Positions 1 to 6,884 of a stretch of 64,000 bases of DNA are shown piece by piece. The notes under the pieces were generated by a model, which saw only the letters and a program-made list of their open reading frames with translations, had not been told where the DNA came from and made no database searches. Source of the stretch: Bacillota bacterium (lineage in GTDB: Bacteria; Bacillota_I; Bacilli_A; RF39; UBA660); NCBI GenBank assembly GCA_023391185.1, contig JAEWBI010000004.1:10917-74916 (forward strand), given 5' to 3'. The position numbers and the translations under genes were made by a program. Positions within the stretch are counted from its first letter, which is position 1, and each line of letters starts with the position of its first letter.

Positions 1-2
1 CA

Positions 3-407
3 AAACCAGCAATAAATTTTATAACGGAAAAAGAATATCTTGATGCTGTATCATTGCTTTACATTAATGTTTATTATGCATTTTCTATTATATTTTTATA
101 TATGTTTATGGTACTATTTTATATTTTTTCAGTATTTAAAAAACATACCAAAACAGGCATAATTGAGTTTATAGATATAGGTATAATAATTTATGTTGGT
201 ATTTTACCAGGAATTAAACATATATTAGATTTTCTTAAACTTGATCAGTTTGAAGGTATATTTAATACTTTATATAATTATCCAAAACAAAAAACTGTAT
301 TTGTAATTTTATTAATTATTTGTATATTATCAAATACAATTTATACTTTTATAAAATATAAAATAGATAATAAAAGTAGCAAAAATTTACAAATGAAAGA
401 AGCATAA
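3..407 (+). CDS. C-terminal part of an unrecognised membrane protein
   Basis: The reading frame is open from base 3 to the TAA at 405-407, so the gene starts before the window. A TTG at 54 could be read as a start, but it has no ribosome binding site and the frame continues upstream of it. The 134 visible residues hold three or four hydrophobic segments (roughly residues 18-40, 50-70 and 95-115) and a polar, Lys/Asn-rich C-terminal tail, so this is an integral membrane protein. No family was recognised. A strong terminator follows directly, which makes it the last gene of its transcript. Confidence 0.7.
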   Translation, partial: KPAINFITEKEYLDAVSLLYINVYYAFSIIFLYMFMVLFYIFSVFKKHTKTGIIEFIDIGIIIYVGILPGIKHILDFLKLDQFEGIFNTLYNYPKQKTVFVILLIICILSNTIYTFIKYKIDNKSSKNLQMKEA

Positions 408-440
408 AAGAAAGAAATTTTACTTTCTTTTATTTTTTTA
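406..440 (+). terminator. Rho-independent terminator
   Basis: A 9-bp perfect stem (406-414 with 423-431) is followed by a T-rich run. It overlaps the stop codon of the preceding partial gene. Confidence 0.8.
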
Positions 441-485
441 TTGACAAGTGTCATATGTTACGCATATAATATAATTGTAGGTGAT
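441..485 (+). promoter_or_regulatory. nrtR promoter with internal operator copy 1
   Basis: TTGACA (441-446) and TATAAT (465-470) are separated by 18 nt. The spacer is almost entirely filled by an imperfect palindrome at 446-465 (AAGTGTC-n6-TACGCAT). Related copies occur at 1187-1206 and 1237-1256. A Shine-Dalgarno AGGTGAT lies at 479-485. A repressor bound here would occlude the promoter, so autoregulation by the Nudix regulator is inferred. Confidence 0.75.
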
Positions 486-489
486 AAAT

Positions 490-1164
490 ATGGAAGTAAA
501 AAATCCATTATATAAGAATCAGGGAATACATGTTATTTCAGCAATATTTACGGTAGAAAAAGGAATTACTAAAGTACTACTTATTAAAAGAAATAATGAA
601 CCGTTTAAAGACATGTGGGCTTTAGTAGGGGGAGCTCTATATAATAATGAAACTTTAGATCATGGTATAAAAAGAGAAATAAAAGAAAAAATAGGCATTA
701 ATATTAAAAGTATTGAAATGTTTGATATTTTTAGTAAGATTGATAGATCTCCAGTAATGCGTATGATTGCTGTAGGTTATATAGGAATTGTTGATTCTTC
801 AAAAGTTGAAGTTGTTAAAAAAACAGTTAAAACTAGTGATGCTGATTGGGTTCCAATTGATAAGATTGGAAAACTTGCTTATGATCATAACGAGATAATT
901 AATAAAGGTATTGAAGTTTTGAAACAAAAAATAATTAATACAGATATTTTAAAAAGTTTATATCCAGAAGGATTTACGCTTCCGGAAATTCAAAAAACAT
1001 ATGAGGCTATTTTAAATAAAGAGTTGGATAGAAGGAATTTTAGAAAGAAAATGCTTAGTTTAGACTTGATTTATGATACAGGTTTATCAAAGAAGTTTGA
1101 GGGAACTAAACCAGCTAAAATATATAAGTTTAAAGAAAATAGAGAAAGTAAAAATGTATTTTAA
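490..1164 (+). CDS. NrtR-type Nudix transcriptional regulator
   Basis: 224 residues. The N-terminal Nudix fold carries a recognisable Nudix box at residues 48-70 (G48, E54, R62-E63, E66, G69), but the second Glu of the REUXEE core is Lys67. Catalysis may therefore be lost, as in many NrtR/AraQ-like regulators in which the Nudix domain only senses ligand. The C-terminal part (about 150-224) has the winged-helix pattern typical of NrtR. ATG 490 is chosen over the in-frame GTG 481 because GTG 481 lies inside the AGGTGAT ribosome binding site. NrtR family members usually sense ADP-ribose or related nucleotides and control NAD or sugar metabolism; the ligand here is unknown. Palindromes flank the gene on both sides, which suggests control of itself and of the downstream operon. 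Confidence 0.85.
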   Translation: MEVKNPLYKNQGIHVISAIFTVEKGITKVLLIKRNNEPFKDMWALVGGALYNNETLDHGIKREIKEKIGINIKSIEMFDIFSKIDRSPVMRMIAVGYIGIVDSSKVEVVKKTVKTSDADWVPIDKIGKLAYDHNEIINKGIEVLKQKIINTDILKSLYPEGFTLPEIQKTYEAILNKELDRRNFRKKMLSLDLIYDTGLSKKFEGTKPAKIYKFKENRESKNVF

Positions 1165-1176
1165 TACATTTTTATA
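1151..1176 (+). terminator. Hairpin overlapping the nrtR stop codon
   Basis: A perfect 10-bp stem (1151-1160 with 1163-1172) has a very small loop and a short T tract. It is a probable terminator between the regulator and the downstream operon. Confidence 0.55.
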
Positions 1177-1186
1177 AACTTATAAC

Positions 1187-1206
1187 AAGTGTATTTTGCT
1201 ACACAT
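1187..1206 (+). promoter_or_regulatory. Operator copy 2
   Basis: AAGTGTA-n6-TACACAT: one mismatch from a perfect 7+7 palindrome and closely similar to copies 1 and 3. An extra half-site TACACTT lies at 1215-1221. Centre-to-centre distance to copy 3 is 50 bp, close to five helical turns. Confidence 0.7.
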
Positions 1207-1236
1207 AATAGCAATACACTTTTATATAGATTTAAC

Positions 1237-1256
1237 AAGTGTATAAAATTACACTT
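1237..1256 (+). promoter_or_regulatory. Operator copy 3
   Basis: AAGTGTA-n6-TACACTT is a perfect 7+7 inverted repeat ending 17 bp before the ATG at 1274. A TATAAA at 1242-1247 lies inside it and may be the -10 box of the operon. No clear -35 box was found. Confidence 0.75.
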
Positions 1257-1273
1257 AGAGAAAGGGTGGATAT

Positions 1274-1867
1274 ATGTTTATTAATTTAAAAGAAGGAAAG
1301 TTAACACTTTATGATGTGGTTGTAAGTAAAAAAATGCAACCAGTGCTAGAAAAAATATCTTATGAAGGTATAAAAGAACATCACTCATTTACTGCAACAC
1401 ATTGGTGTAATGAAGGAAGAAGAACAGATAACTCAGTAGTGAGAAATATGTACTGGCAAAAAACTGGAAGAGTAATTGAATATAATGATTTCTTTTCACA
1501 AGATGAAGATGAGTATTTAATAAATTATGATTTATATAAACTTCCTAATTTATATTTAATAATTGAAAGCTTATTAAAAGAAAAATATGAGATGCTCGGT
1601 GAACTGTCAAAATATCAAAGAGGTGAGAATTCAAACGCAATGGAAATGGATATATTTATAAAGCATAAAAATGAAATATATAATTATATATACTTAAGAA
1701 AAATTATTGAATTAGACCCAAGTTTAGGATTGGAACTAATAGATGTTTTAAAATCAAATAGTAAAGGAAAACTAAAAGAAAATTTAAAGAATATAAAGCA
1801 GTATTTAAATATTTATAGTATAGACTTAGAAGGAATAAAAGTTAAGGTGAAAGCAGATGGAAAATAA
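1274..1867 (+). CDS. Unrecognised protein, first gene of the putative NrtR-controlled operon
   Basis: 197 residues, soluble, no signal peptide and no family recognised. The N-terminal half contains a conserved-looking stretch around residues 38-60 (THWCNEG..RTDNSVVRNMYW). The C-terminal half is predicted helical and Lys/Leu-rich. The start has a good ribosome binding site (AAAGGGTGG at 1261-1269). It overlaps the next gene by 11 bp. Position directly behind three copies of the regulator palindrome suggests it belongs to the pathway controlled by the Nudix regulator. Function cannot be assigned from the sequence. Confidence 0.75.
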   Translation: MFINLKEGKLTLYDVVVSKKMQPVLEKISYEGIKEHHSFTATHWCNEGRRTDNSVVRNMYWQKTGRVIEYNDFFSQDEDEYLINYDLYKLPNLYLIIESLLKEKYEMLGELSKYQRGENSNAMEMDIFIKHKNEIYNYIYLRKIIELDPSLGLELIDVLKSNSKGKLKENLKNIKQYLNIYSIDLEGIKVKVKADGK

Positions 1868-2303
1868 TTATATTAAAGATTTAAGAGAAGTTGAAAATAG
1901 TTTTAATAAAATAAAAGATAAAAGAAGTAAGATTCTAGAACGAATGCATGAACTAGAAAAAATAGATGTTATTATTGAGTATCAAAAATTATGTTCAAGT
2001 AATGAAACACTTTATAGACAACAAAATAATTTAATAGAAAAATATACTAATTTAAAACAAAAAAACTGTAAACATCCTCTTTGGTACTTTATTAAAGAAG
2101 AAACTGATTCTTATGAAGGAAGAACATATTATACATGTAGATGTTTAGAGTGTAATTTAGTTGAAGAGCGCAGAAGTAGAGATTTTGATAATGTTATTAG
2201 AGGTGATTATAGTAAGATTAAAGATGATTATGATAATAGAAAGTCTGTTCCATCTGTTAAGGCTATTCAAATGATAAAAAAATATAGTGGGAGAAAGAAA
2301 TGA
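1857..2303 (+). CDS. Small coiled-coil protein with a Cys/His zinc-ribbon-like motif
   Basis: 148 residues. Residues 5-65 are charged and heptad-like, probably a coiled coil. They are followed by a candidate metal site made of C71-x-H73 and C94-x-C96-x2-C99. No known family was recognised. Translation is coupled: the start overlaps the previous gene by 11 bp, and the TGA stop overlaps the ATG of the next gene (ATGA). It probably acts with the neighbouring phosphatase and kinase, but this is inference from operon position only. Confidence 0.75.
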   Translation: MENNYIKDLREVENSFNKIKDKRSKILERMHELEKIDVIIEYQKLCSSNETLYRQQNNLIEKYTNLKQKNCKHPLWYFIKEETDSYEGRTYYTCRCLECNLVEERRSRDFDNVIRGDYSKIKDDYDNRKSVPSVKAIQMIKKYSGRKK

Positions 2304-2857
2304 TTTATTTATTAAGACATGGTCTAGATGATGAAAGTTTTATAGGAGGACATTCTGATGTTGAACTAACTCTAACAGGTATTTCACAGGTTGTGGAAGC
2401 TACAAGTTTCTTAAAAAATCACTGTTATAAAATAGAAAAAATTATATCAAGTGATATAAAAAGAGCAAGGCAGACAACAAAAATTGTTAGTGAAGGTTTG
2501 AATCTGCCTACAGAATATACTAATATCTTAAGGGAACTTGATAAGGGCAAATTAAATGGCATGCCAGTAACCCAAGCTAAAATATCATACCCTGAATTCA
2601 TAAATGTAGAAGATATTAATACCAAATATCCAAATGGTGAATCTATGCAGGAATTCTATGAACGAATAAAAAGAGATGTTGATAAAATACTTTCTTTTGA
2701 TAATTCATTAATAGTCACCCATCGTGGTGTAATTAACATGTTATATTTCATTTTAAATAATTTAGAACTAAATATGGACAAGAAACAGTTTGGGGTTGAA
2801 CATGCTTCACTTCATGAAATAGATCCGAAAAATAAAGTTATAAAAAAAATAAGATAG
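2300..2857 (+). CDS. Histidine phosphatase (phosphoglycerate mutase-like) family protein
   Basis: 185 residues. The RHG catalytic motif is at residues 6-8 (LLRHG), followed by LTLTGISQ, an SSDIKRARQT block, the acidic catalytic region RELDKGKLNG and the second catalytic His in VTHRG. All active-site features of the two-histidine phosphatase superfamily are present. Such enzymes dephosphorylate sugar phosphates, nucleotides or cofactor intermediates through a phosphohistidine; the substrate here is unknown. The start overlaps the preceding stop as ATGA. Its location between a zinc-ribbon-like protein and a P-loop/CYTH protein suggests a phosphoryl-transfer pathway. Confidence 0.85.
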   Translation: MIYLLRHGLDDESFIGGHSDVELTLTGISQVVEATSFLKNHCYKIEKIISSDIKRARQTTKIVSEGLNLPTEYTNILRELDKGKLNGMPVTQAKISYPEFINVEDINTKYPNGESMQEFYERIKRDVDKILSFDNSLIVTHRGVINMLYFILNNLELNMDKKQFGVEHASLHEIDPKNKVIKKIR

Positions 2858-2866
2858 GAGATTAAT

Positions 2867-4003
2867 ATGGGAAAGATAGTAGGGAAAATAGTTTTAACTG
2901 GTGGGCCTTGTGCAGGGAAGACAAGTGCTCTTACAAAAATTGAAGAAGAACTAACAGAAAAAGGGTATAAAGTATTTATTGTGAGTGAAAGTGCTACTGA
3001 ATTAATAAAAGGTGGAATTAAACCATTTGGTAGTATGCCAATTGAATTAGTTAAATTCCAAAGTTTGATATTAAAATATCAATATGAAAAAGAAAAAATA
3101 TATGAAGAAGCTGCTAAAAGCTTAAGTGATGATGAAAAATGTATTATAATTTATGATAGAGGCTTACTTGATAATAAAGCTTATATTAATCAACAAATTT
3201 TTAATGAGTTACTTAAAGAACAGGGCCTAAAAGAATTAGAAATAATGGATAATTATAATATGGTAATTCATTTAGTAACTGCGGCGGATGGTGCAGAGGA
3301 AGCTTATACACTAGGAAATAATGTTGCTAGAACAGAAACTATTGATGAAGCAAAAGAACTAGATAATAGAACTGTAAATGCTTGGGCTGGACATCCAAAT
3401 TTAAGAATTATAGCTAATGAAAAAGATTTTGCTTCTAAACTTCAAAATGTTGTAGATGAAATAAACAACTTAATTGGCGAGCCTGTTTCTATTAGAAAAC
3501 AAAGAAAATTCTTAATTGATTTAGAAAACTCTGATTTATCATTTTTAACAGAAGATAATTCAACTGCTATTCATATTGAACAAACATATATAAACGATAA
3601 CCCTGACGTTGAAACAAGACTAAGAAAAAGAACTTACAATGGGCAAAGCTGTTTCTATTTAACAGTTCAAGTAAAAGAAAAAGATGGTAAATCAACAGTT
3701 TTGACAAACAGAAAAATTACTGAGAAAGAATATACTAAACAGTTATCAACTGCTGTTTCTACTACTTCGGTATCGAAAAATAGATATTCATTTTCAAAAA
3801 ACAAACAGTATTTTAGATTAGATGTTTTTGATGAACTGAAAAACTATGCTTTACTCGAGATAGATCCTACTTATGAGAATTCAAGTATTAAACTACCTAA
3901 AGAAATAAGAGTTATAGAAGATGTTACTAATAGTCCCTATTACGACAATCATGTGATATCAGAAATGGTTACTTGTGAAAAGAATAAAGTTTTAATTAAA
4001 TAA
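2867..4003 (+). CDS. P-loop (AAA_28/NadR-kinase-like) and CYTH two-domain protein
   Basis: 378 residues. The N-terminal P-loop domain (1-200) has a Walker A motif GGPCAGKT at about 12-19 and a YDRGLLD motif near 99, the pattern of the AAA_28 group that includes the ribosylnicotinamide kinase domain of NadR. The C-terminal part (about 210-378) looks like a CYTH/triphosphate tunnel domain: RKQRKFLID, then ETRLRKR, then LEID. CYTH enzymes act on triphosphates such as thiamine triphosphate or polyphosphate. The combination suggests phosphorylation or hydrolysis of a nucleotide-like or cofactor substrate. Ribosome binding site AGGAG at 2856-2860. Last gene of the NrtR-flanked operon. Substrate not determinable. 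Confidence 0.8.
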   Translation: MGKIVGKIVLTGGPCAGKTSALTKIEEELTEKGYKVFIVSESATELIKGGIKPFGSMPIELVKFQSLILKYQYEKEKIYEEAAKSLSDDEKCIIIYDRGLLDNKAYINQQIFNELLKEQGLKELEIMDNYNMVIHLVTAADGAEEAYTLGNNVARTETIDEAKELDNRTVNAWAGHPNLRIIANEKDFASKLQNVVDEINNLIGEPVSIRKQRKFLIDLENSDLSFLTEDNSTAIHIEQTYINDNPDVETRLRKRTYNGQSCFYLTVQVKEKDGKSTVLTNRKITEKEYTKQLSTAVSTTSVSKNRYSFSKNKQYFRLDVFDELKNYALLEIDPTYENSSIKLPKEIRVIEDVTNSPYYDNHVISEMVTCEKNKVLIK

Positions 4004-4010
4004 AATCGAT

Positions 4011-4070
4011 AAAAAGCCAAAAAAATGTTGTTATTCATATTTATTATGATATAATATTAATGGCTTTTTT
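4011..4070 (+). terminator. Long-loop terminator
   Basis: AAAAAGCCA (4011-4019) pairs with TGGCTTTTTT (4061-4070) across a 41-nt loop. The loop contains the promoter of the next transcript. Confidence 0.6.
4028..4055 (+). promoter_or_regulatory. rpsB promoter inside the terminator loop
   Basis: TTGTTA (4028-4033), 16 nt, then the extended -10 TGATATAAT (TATAAT at 4050-4055). It gives an rpsB leader of roughly 100 nt. Confidence 0.65.
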
Positions 4071-4160
4071 AATACACACGACAATGATTTTTATGCCTAG
4101 TGCCTTATGGTGGTGTAAAAAGTTGATTTGTTCGGAGGAAAAACAAAAGGAGGAAAAAAA
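4062..4160 (+). promoter_or_regulatory. rpsB 5' leader
   Basis: About 100 nt between the predicted start site and the rpsB ATG. It has short complementary segments around 4093-4115 and two successive Shine-Dalgarno-like purine tracts (GGAGG at 4134-4138, AGGAGG at 4149-4154). It may hold an S2 autoregulatory element. I do not recognise a known leader family. Confidence 0.35.
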
Positions 4161-5270
4161 ATGACAGTTGTTTCAATGAATTATTTATTAGAAGCTGGCG
4201 TTCACTTTGGTCATCAGACAAAAAGATGGAACCCAAAAATGAAAGAGTATATCTTTACTTCAAGAGATGATATTTATATTATCGATTTACAAAAAACTGC
4301 TAAAAAGATTGAAGAGGCTTATGCAGCTTTAAATGCTATAGCAGCTAATGGTGGTAAAGTATTATTCGTAGGAACAAAAAAACAAGCTGTAGAAGCTGCT
4401 AAAGAAGAAGCTACTCGTTCAAATTCATTCTATGTTACAGAAAGATGGTTAGGTGGAACTTTAACAAACTTCAAAACAATTAGAAGTAGAGTTAAAAGAT
4501 TAGAAGAAATCGAAAAAATGGAAAAAGATGGTACTTTTGAAGTACTACCTAAAAAAGAAGTTATCGGTCTAAGAAAAGAGTATGAAAAACTTGATACTTT
4601 ATTATCAGGAATAAGAGGAATGTATAAATTACCTAGCGCTATGATTATAGTTGATCCTTCAAAAGAAGATATCGCTATTAAAGAAGCTAGAAAATTAAAT
4701 ATTCCAGTATTTGGTATCGTAGATACAAACTGTGATCCTGATATGGTTGATTATGTAATCCCAGGTAATGATGATGCAATTAGAGCAGTTAAATTAATTT
4801 TAGGTGTTTTAGCTAATGCTATCGTTGAAGCTAACGGTGGACAATTAGTAAATTATGTATCTGCTGATGAAAAACAACCAACTGATATTATGCAAAAAGC
4901 ATTAGAAACAGTTAAGAAAAAAGAAGATAGAAAAAGACCATTCAATAACGACAGAAGAGATAACAATAGACCATTTAATAGATATGGAAGATCTAACGAT
5001 AACAGAAATAGTGATAACAGAAGTTATGACAATAGAAGTAACGATAATAGAAGAGAATTTAGAAGAGAAGATAGACCAGTAGAAGCTACAAGACAAGAAA
5101 CTGTAAAACCTGTTATAGAAGAAAAAGTTGCTGTTAAAGAAGAAAAAGCCGTAGTTAAAGAAGATTTATCTACAAAAACAGTTGCAGAACTTCGTGATTT
5201 AGCAAAAGCTAAAGATGTAAAAGGTTATTCAACAATGAAAAAAGCAGAATTAATTGATGCTTTAAAATAA
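4161..5270 (+). CDS. rpsB: 30S ribosomal protein S2 with a long C-terminal extension
   Basis: 369 residues. Residues 1 to about 245 are a canonical S2 ([37 protein letters not shown] motifs). The usual family length is about 230-260, so some 115 residues are added. These comprise an Arg/Asn/Asp-rich low-complexity linker (about 250-310), a charged spacer, and a final helical module (about 335-369, [27 protein letters not shown]) resembling a Rho N-terminal/SAP-type nucleic-acid-binding motif. ATG 4161 is chosen because of the AGGAGG seven bases upstream; an in-frame start at 4128 would add residues not found in S2. Forms the usual rpsB-tsf pair. Confidence 0.95.
   Translation: MTVVSMNYLLEAGVHFGHQTKRWNPKMKEYIFTSRDDIYIIDLQKTAKKIEEAYAALNAIAANGGKVLFVGTKKQAVEAAKEEATRSNSFYVTERWLGGTLTNFKTIRSRVKRLEEIEKMEKDGTFEVLPKKEVIGLRKEYEKLDTLLSGIRGMYKLPSAMIIVDPSKEDIAIKEARKLNIPVFGIVDTNCDPDMVDYVIPGNDDAIRAVKLILGVLANAIVEANGGQLVNYVSADEKQPTDIMQKALETVKKKEDRKRPFNNDRRDNNRPFNRYGRSNDNRNSDNRSYDNRSNDNRREFRREDRPVEATRQETVKPVIEEKVAVKEEKAVVKEDLSTKTVAELRDLAKAKDVKGYSTMKKAELIDALK
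4926..5070 (+). repeat. Degenerate short tandem repeat in rpsB encoding N/D/R-rich linker
   Basis: The DNA is a series of diverged 9-15 bp units of the type GATAACAGAA/AACGATAAT. They encode repeated S-N/Y-D-N-R units. Confidence 0.6.
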
Positions 5271-5279
5271 ATTATATAT

Positions 5280-5305
5280 AGATGATTGAAAAATCATCTT
5301 TAATT
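5280..5305 (+). terminator. Intercistronic hairpin between rpsB and tsf
   Basis: An 8-bp stem (5280-5287 with 5292-5299) is followed by a weak T tract. It probably acts as a partial terminator or processing site setting the S2:EF-Ts ratio. Confidence 0.5.
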
Positions 5306-5324
5306 TTAAAAGGAGAAAAAATTT

Positions 5325-6200
5325 ATGATAAGTGCTAGTTTAGTAAAAGAATTAAGAGAATCTACAGGTGCTGGAATGCTTGATTGCAAAAAAGCACTAG
5401 AAGCTACTAATGGAGACATGGATGCTGCTGTAGATTGGCTAAGAGAAAAAGGAATTTCAAAAGCTGCTAAAAAGGCTGATCGTATTGCTGCTGAAGGTTT
5501 AGCTGAAATAATGATTTCTGGAAATATTGCTGCTATAGTAGAAGTAAATTCAGAAACAGATTTTGTTGCTAAGAATGAAGAATTTACTTCAATGGTTGAT
5601 GCAATTCTTACTACAATTATTGCAAATACTCCTGAAACAGTAGAAGATGTACTTGCTTTAACTTATGAGAATGGAACAATTAATGATTTAATCGTTAATA
5701 AAACAGCAAAAATTGGTGAAAAATTATCTTTAAGAAGATTCGAGAGAATTGAAAAAAACGATAACCAAGTTTTTGGTTCATACATTCATATGGGTGGAAG
5801 AATTGCTGTTTTAACAGTAATCGAAAATGCTAGTGAAGAAGTTGCTAAAGATGTTTCTATGCATTCAGCAGCAATGAGACCAGCATATGTAAAATCTTCT
5901 GATGTTCCAACTGATGTTCTTGACAAAGAAAAAGAAATAATAAAAGAACAATTATTAAATGAAGGTAAACCTGCTGATAGAATCGAAGGTATCCTAGTTG
6001 GTAAAGTTAAAAAATATTATGAAGATGTTTGCCTTGAAAATCAAATCTTTATTAAAGCAGAAAATAAGGAAACAGTTGCTGAGTTCGTAGCAAATAATGG
6101 TGGAACAATTTCTACTATGGTTCGTTATGAAGTTGGTGAAGGCATGGAAAAAAGAGAAGAAAATTTTGCAGAAGAAGTTGCAAAACAAATTAACGGATAA
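5325..6200 (+). CDS. tsf: Elongation factor Ts
   Basis: 291 residues, normal length. It has the N-terminal UBA-like module (LVKELRESTGAGMLDCKKAL) and the EF-Tu-binding core NSETDFVAKN, with later blocks MHIA-like (HSAAMRP) and the C-terminal GEG-E region. It catalyses GDP/GTP exchange on EF-Tu in the cytoplasm. Ribosome binding site AAAAGGAG upstream of ATG 5325. It follows rpsB in the conserved order and is closed by a strong terminator. Confidence 0.97.
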   Translation: MISASLVKELRESTGAGMLDCKKALEATNGDMDAAVDWLREKGISKAAKKADRIAAEGLAEIMISGNIAAIVEVNSETDFVAKNEEFTSMVDAILTTIIANTPETVEDVLALTYENGTINDLIVNKTAKIGEKLSLRRFERIEKNDNQVFGSYIHMGGRIAVLTVIENASEEVAKDVSMHSAAMRPAYVKSSDVPTDVLDKEKEIIKEQLLNEGKPADRIEGILVGKVKKYYEDVCLENQIFIKAENKETVAEFVANNGGTISTMVRYEVGEGMEKREENFAEEVAKQING

Positions 6201-6225
6201 GAGATTAGTAATAATCTCTTTTTTG
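6201..6225 (+). terminator. Terminator of rpsB-tsf
   Basis: GAGATTA (6201-6207) pairs with TAATCTC (6212-6218), followed by six Ts. Confidence 0.85.
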
Positions 6226-6250
6226 GTGTCAAAGATTGCATCTAATTACA

Positions 6251-6268
6251 TATACTAAAATAGGTGAT
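6251..6268 (+). promoter_or_regulatory. ylbD -10 box and Shine-Dalgarno
   Basis: TATACT at 6251-6256 and AGGTGAT at 6262-6268. The predicted start site (about 6263) falls at the first bases of the ribosome binding site, so the 5' UTR is about 10 nt. Confidence 0.5.
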
Positions 6269-6272
6269 ATGC

Positions 6273-6635
6273 ATGGAAAAAGTCGCGTTATTTAAAGAGT
6301 TCGTTAAGAAAAATCCAATGTTATTAAAATATATTAAAAATAATGAAATGACATGGCAAAAATTTTACGAGATATATGATATGTACGGTGAAGATGAAAG
6401 TGCTTGGAAAGATTATTTATCAGTAAAAGAAACTGCAGTTGCAGCTACTTCTGGTTTTGCGCTTGGTGATTTATTATCTTGGCTAAAAAATATTAACTTA
6501 GATAGTGTTCAAGAAGGTGTGCAAAGTTTACAACGAGTAGTTGGTGTTATGGGCGATGTTTCTAATAAAAAGAATAATAATAATATGGATCCAGAATATA
6601 AGCCAAGACCTTTATACAAACATTTTGATGACTAA
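6273..6635 (+). CDS. ylbD: YlbD-like protein
   Basis: 120 residues. The N-terminal half (FKEFVKKNPMLLKYIKNNEMTWQKFYEIYDMYGEDESAW) matches the YlbD 'putative coat protein' family pattern. A Gly/hydrophobic stretch and a basic Asn-rich tail follow. The order ylbD-ylbE-rsmD is the same as in Bacillus (ylbD, ylbE, ..., ylbH=rsmD), which supports the call. ATG 6273 is used because AGGTGAT is at 6262-6268; an in-frame GTG at 6264 lies inside that site. Function is poorly known; in Bacillus it is linked to the spore coat, which cannot be assumed here. Confidence 0.75.
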   Translation: MEKVALFKEFVKKNPMLLKYIKNNEMTWQKFYEIYDMYGEDESAWKDYLSVKETAVAATSGFALGDLLSWLKNINLDSVQEGVQSLQRVVGVMGDVSNKKNNNNMDPEYKPRPLYKHFDD

Positions 6636-6856
6636 TGCAATTAGATACACAGTTTAAACTAAAACAAAATCCATATTATGTTAATTATTTAAGAAGTAAT
6701 TCATATTGGTATAAAATTCTTACAAGAGAGCCTACAAAAATAAATGACTTTATAGGGGAATTTAAAAAATATAATCGCCAAGTAAAGACAAATAAAATAA
6801 CTGAAACTTTAGAGTATATAGAGATGTTAGGAACTATAATGTCAAGTTTAAAATAA
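6635..6856 (+). CDS. ylbE: YlbE-like protein
   Basis: 73 residues. The pattern L-QNP-Y-NYLR--SYWYKILTREP and a final E-LGTIMSS match the short YlbE-like family. The ATG overlaps the last base of the ylbD stop, so translation is probably coupled. Function unknown in any organism. The conserved pairing with ylbD and rsmD is the main evidence beyond the motif. Confidence 0.75.
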   Translation: MQLDTQFKLKQNPYYVNYLRSNSYWYKILTREPTKINDFIGEFKKYNRQVKTNKITETLEYIEMLGTIMSSLK

Positions 6857-6861
6857 TATGA

Positions 6862-6881
6862 TATAATATTTCCTAGGTGAT
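6862..6881 (+). promoter_or_regulatory. rsmD extended -10 and Shine-Dalgarno
   Basis: TGATATAAT (TATAAT 6862-6867) is followed after 7 nt by AGGTGAT (6875-6881). The predicted 5' UTR is about 11 nt. Confidence 0.6.
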
Positions 6882-6884
6882 AAT

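Noticed and set aside
54..407. Complete gene from TTG 54
   Set aside because: The frame stays open to base 3 and there is no ribosome binding site at 54, so this is the tail of a gene starting outside the window.
1180..1260. CRISPR-like or tandem repeat array
   Set aside because: The repeated AAGTGTA units are palindromic operators, only three copies with irregular spacing, next to a regulator gene.
4062..4160. Known riboswitch or named r-protein leader before rpsB
   Set aside because: Some complementary segments occur but no consensus I recognise; reported only as an unassigned leader.
4902..5096. Minus-strand Ser/Ile/Val-rich reading frame opposite rpsB
   Set aside because: It is the antisense image of the repetitive N/D/R linker and has no ribosome binding site.
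5994..6188. Phe/Cys-rich minus-strand frame opposite tsf
   Set aside because: Antisense artefact of an AT-rich coding region; tsf is unambiguous.
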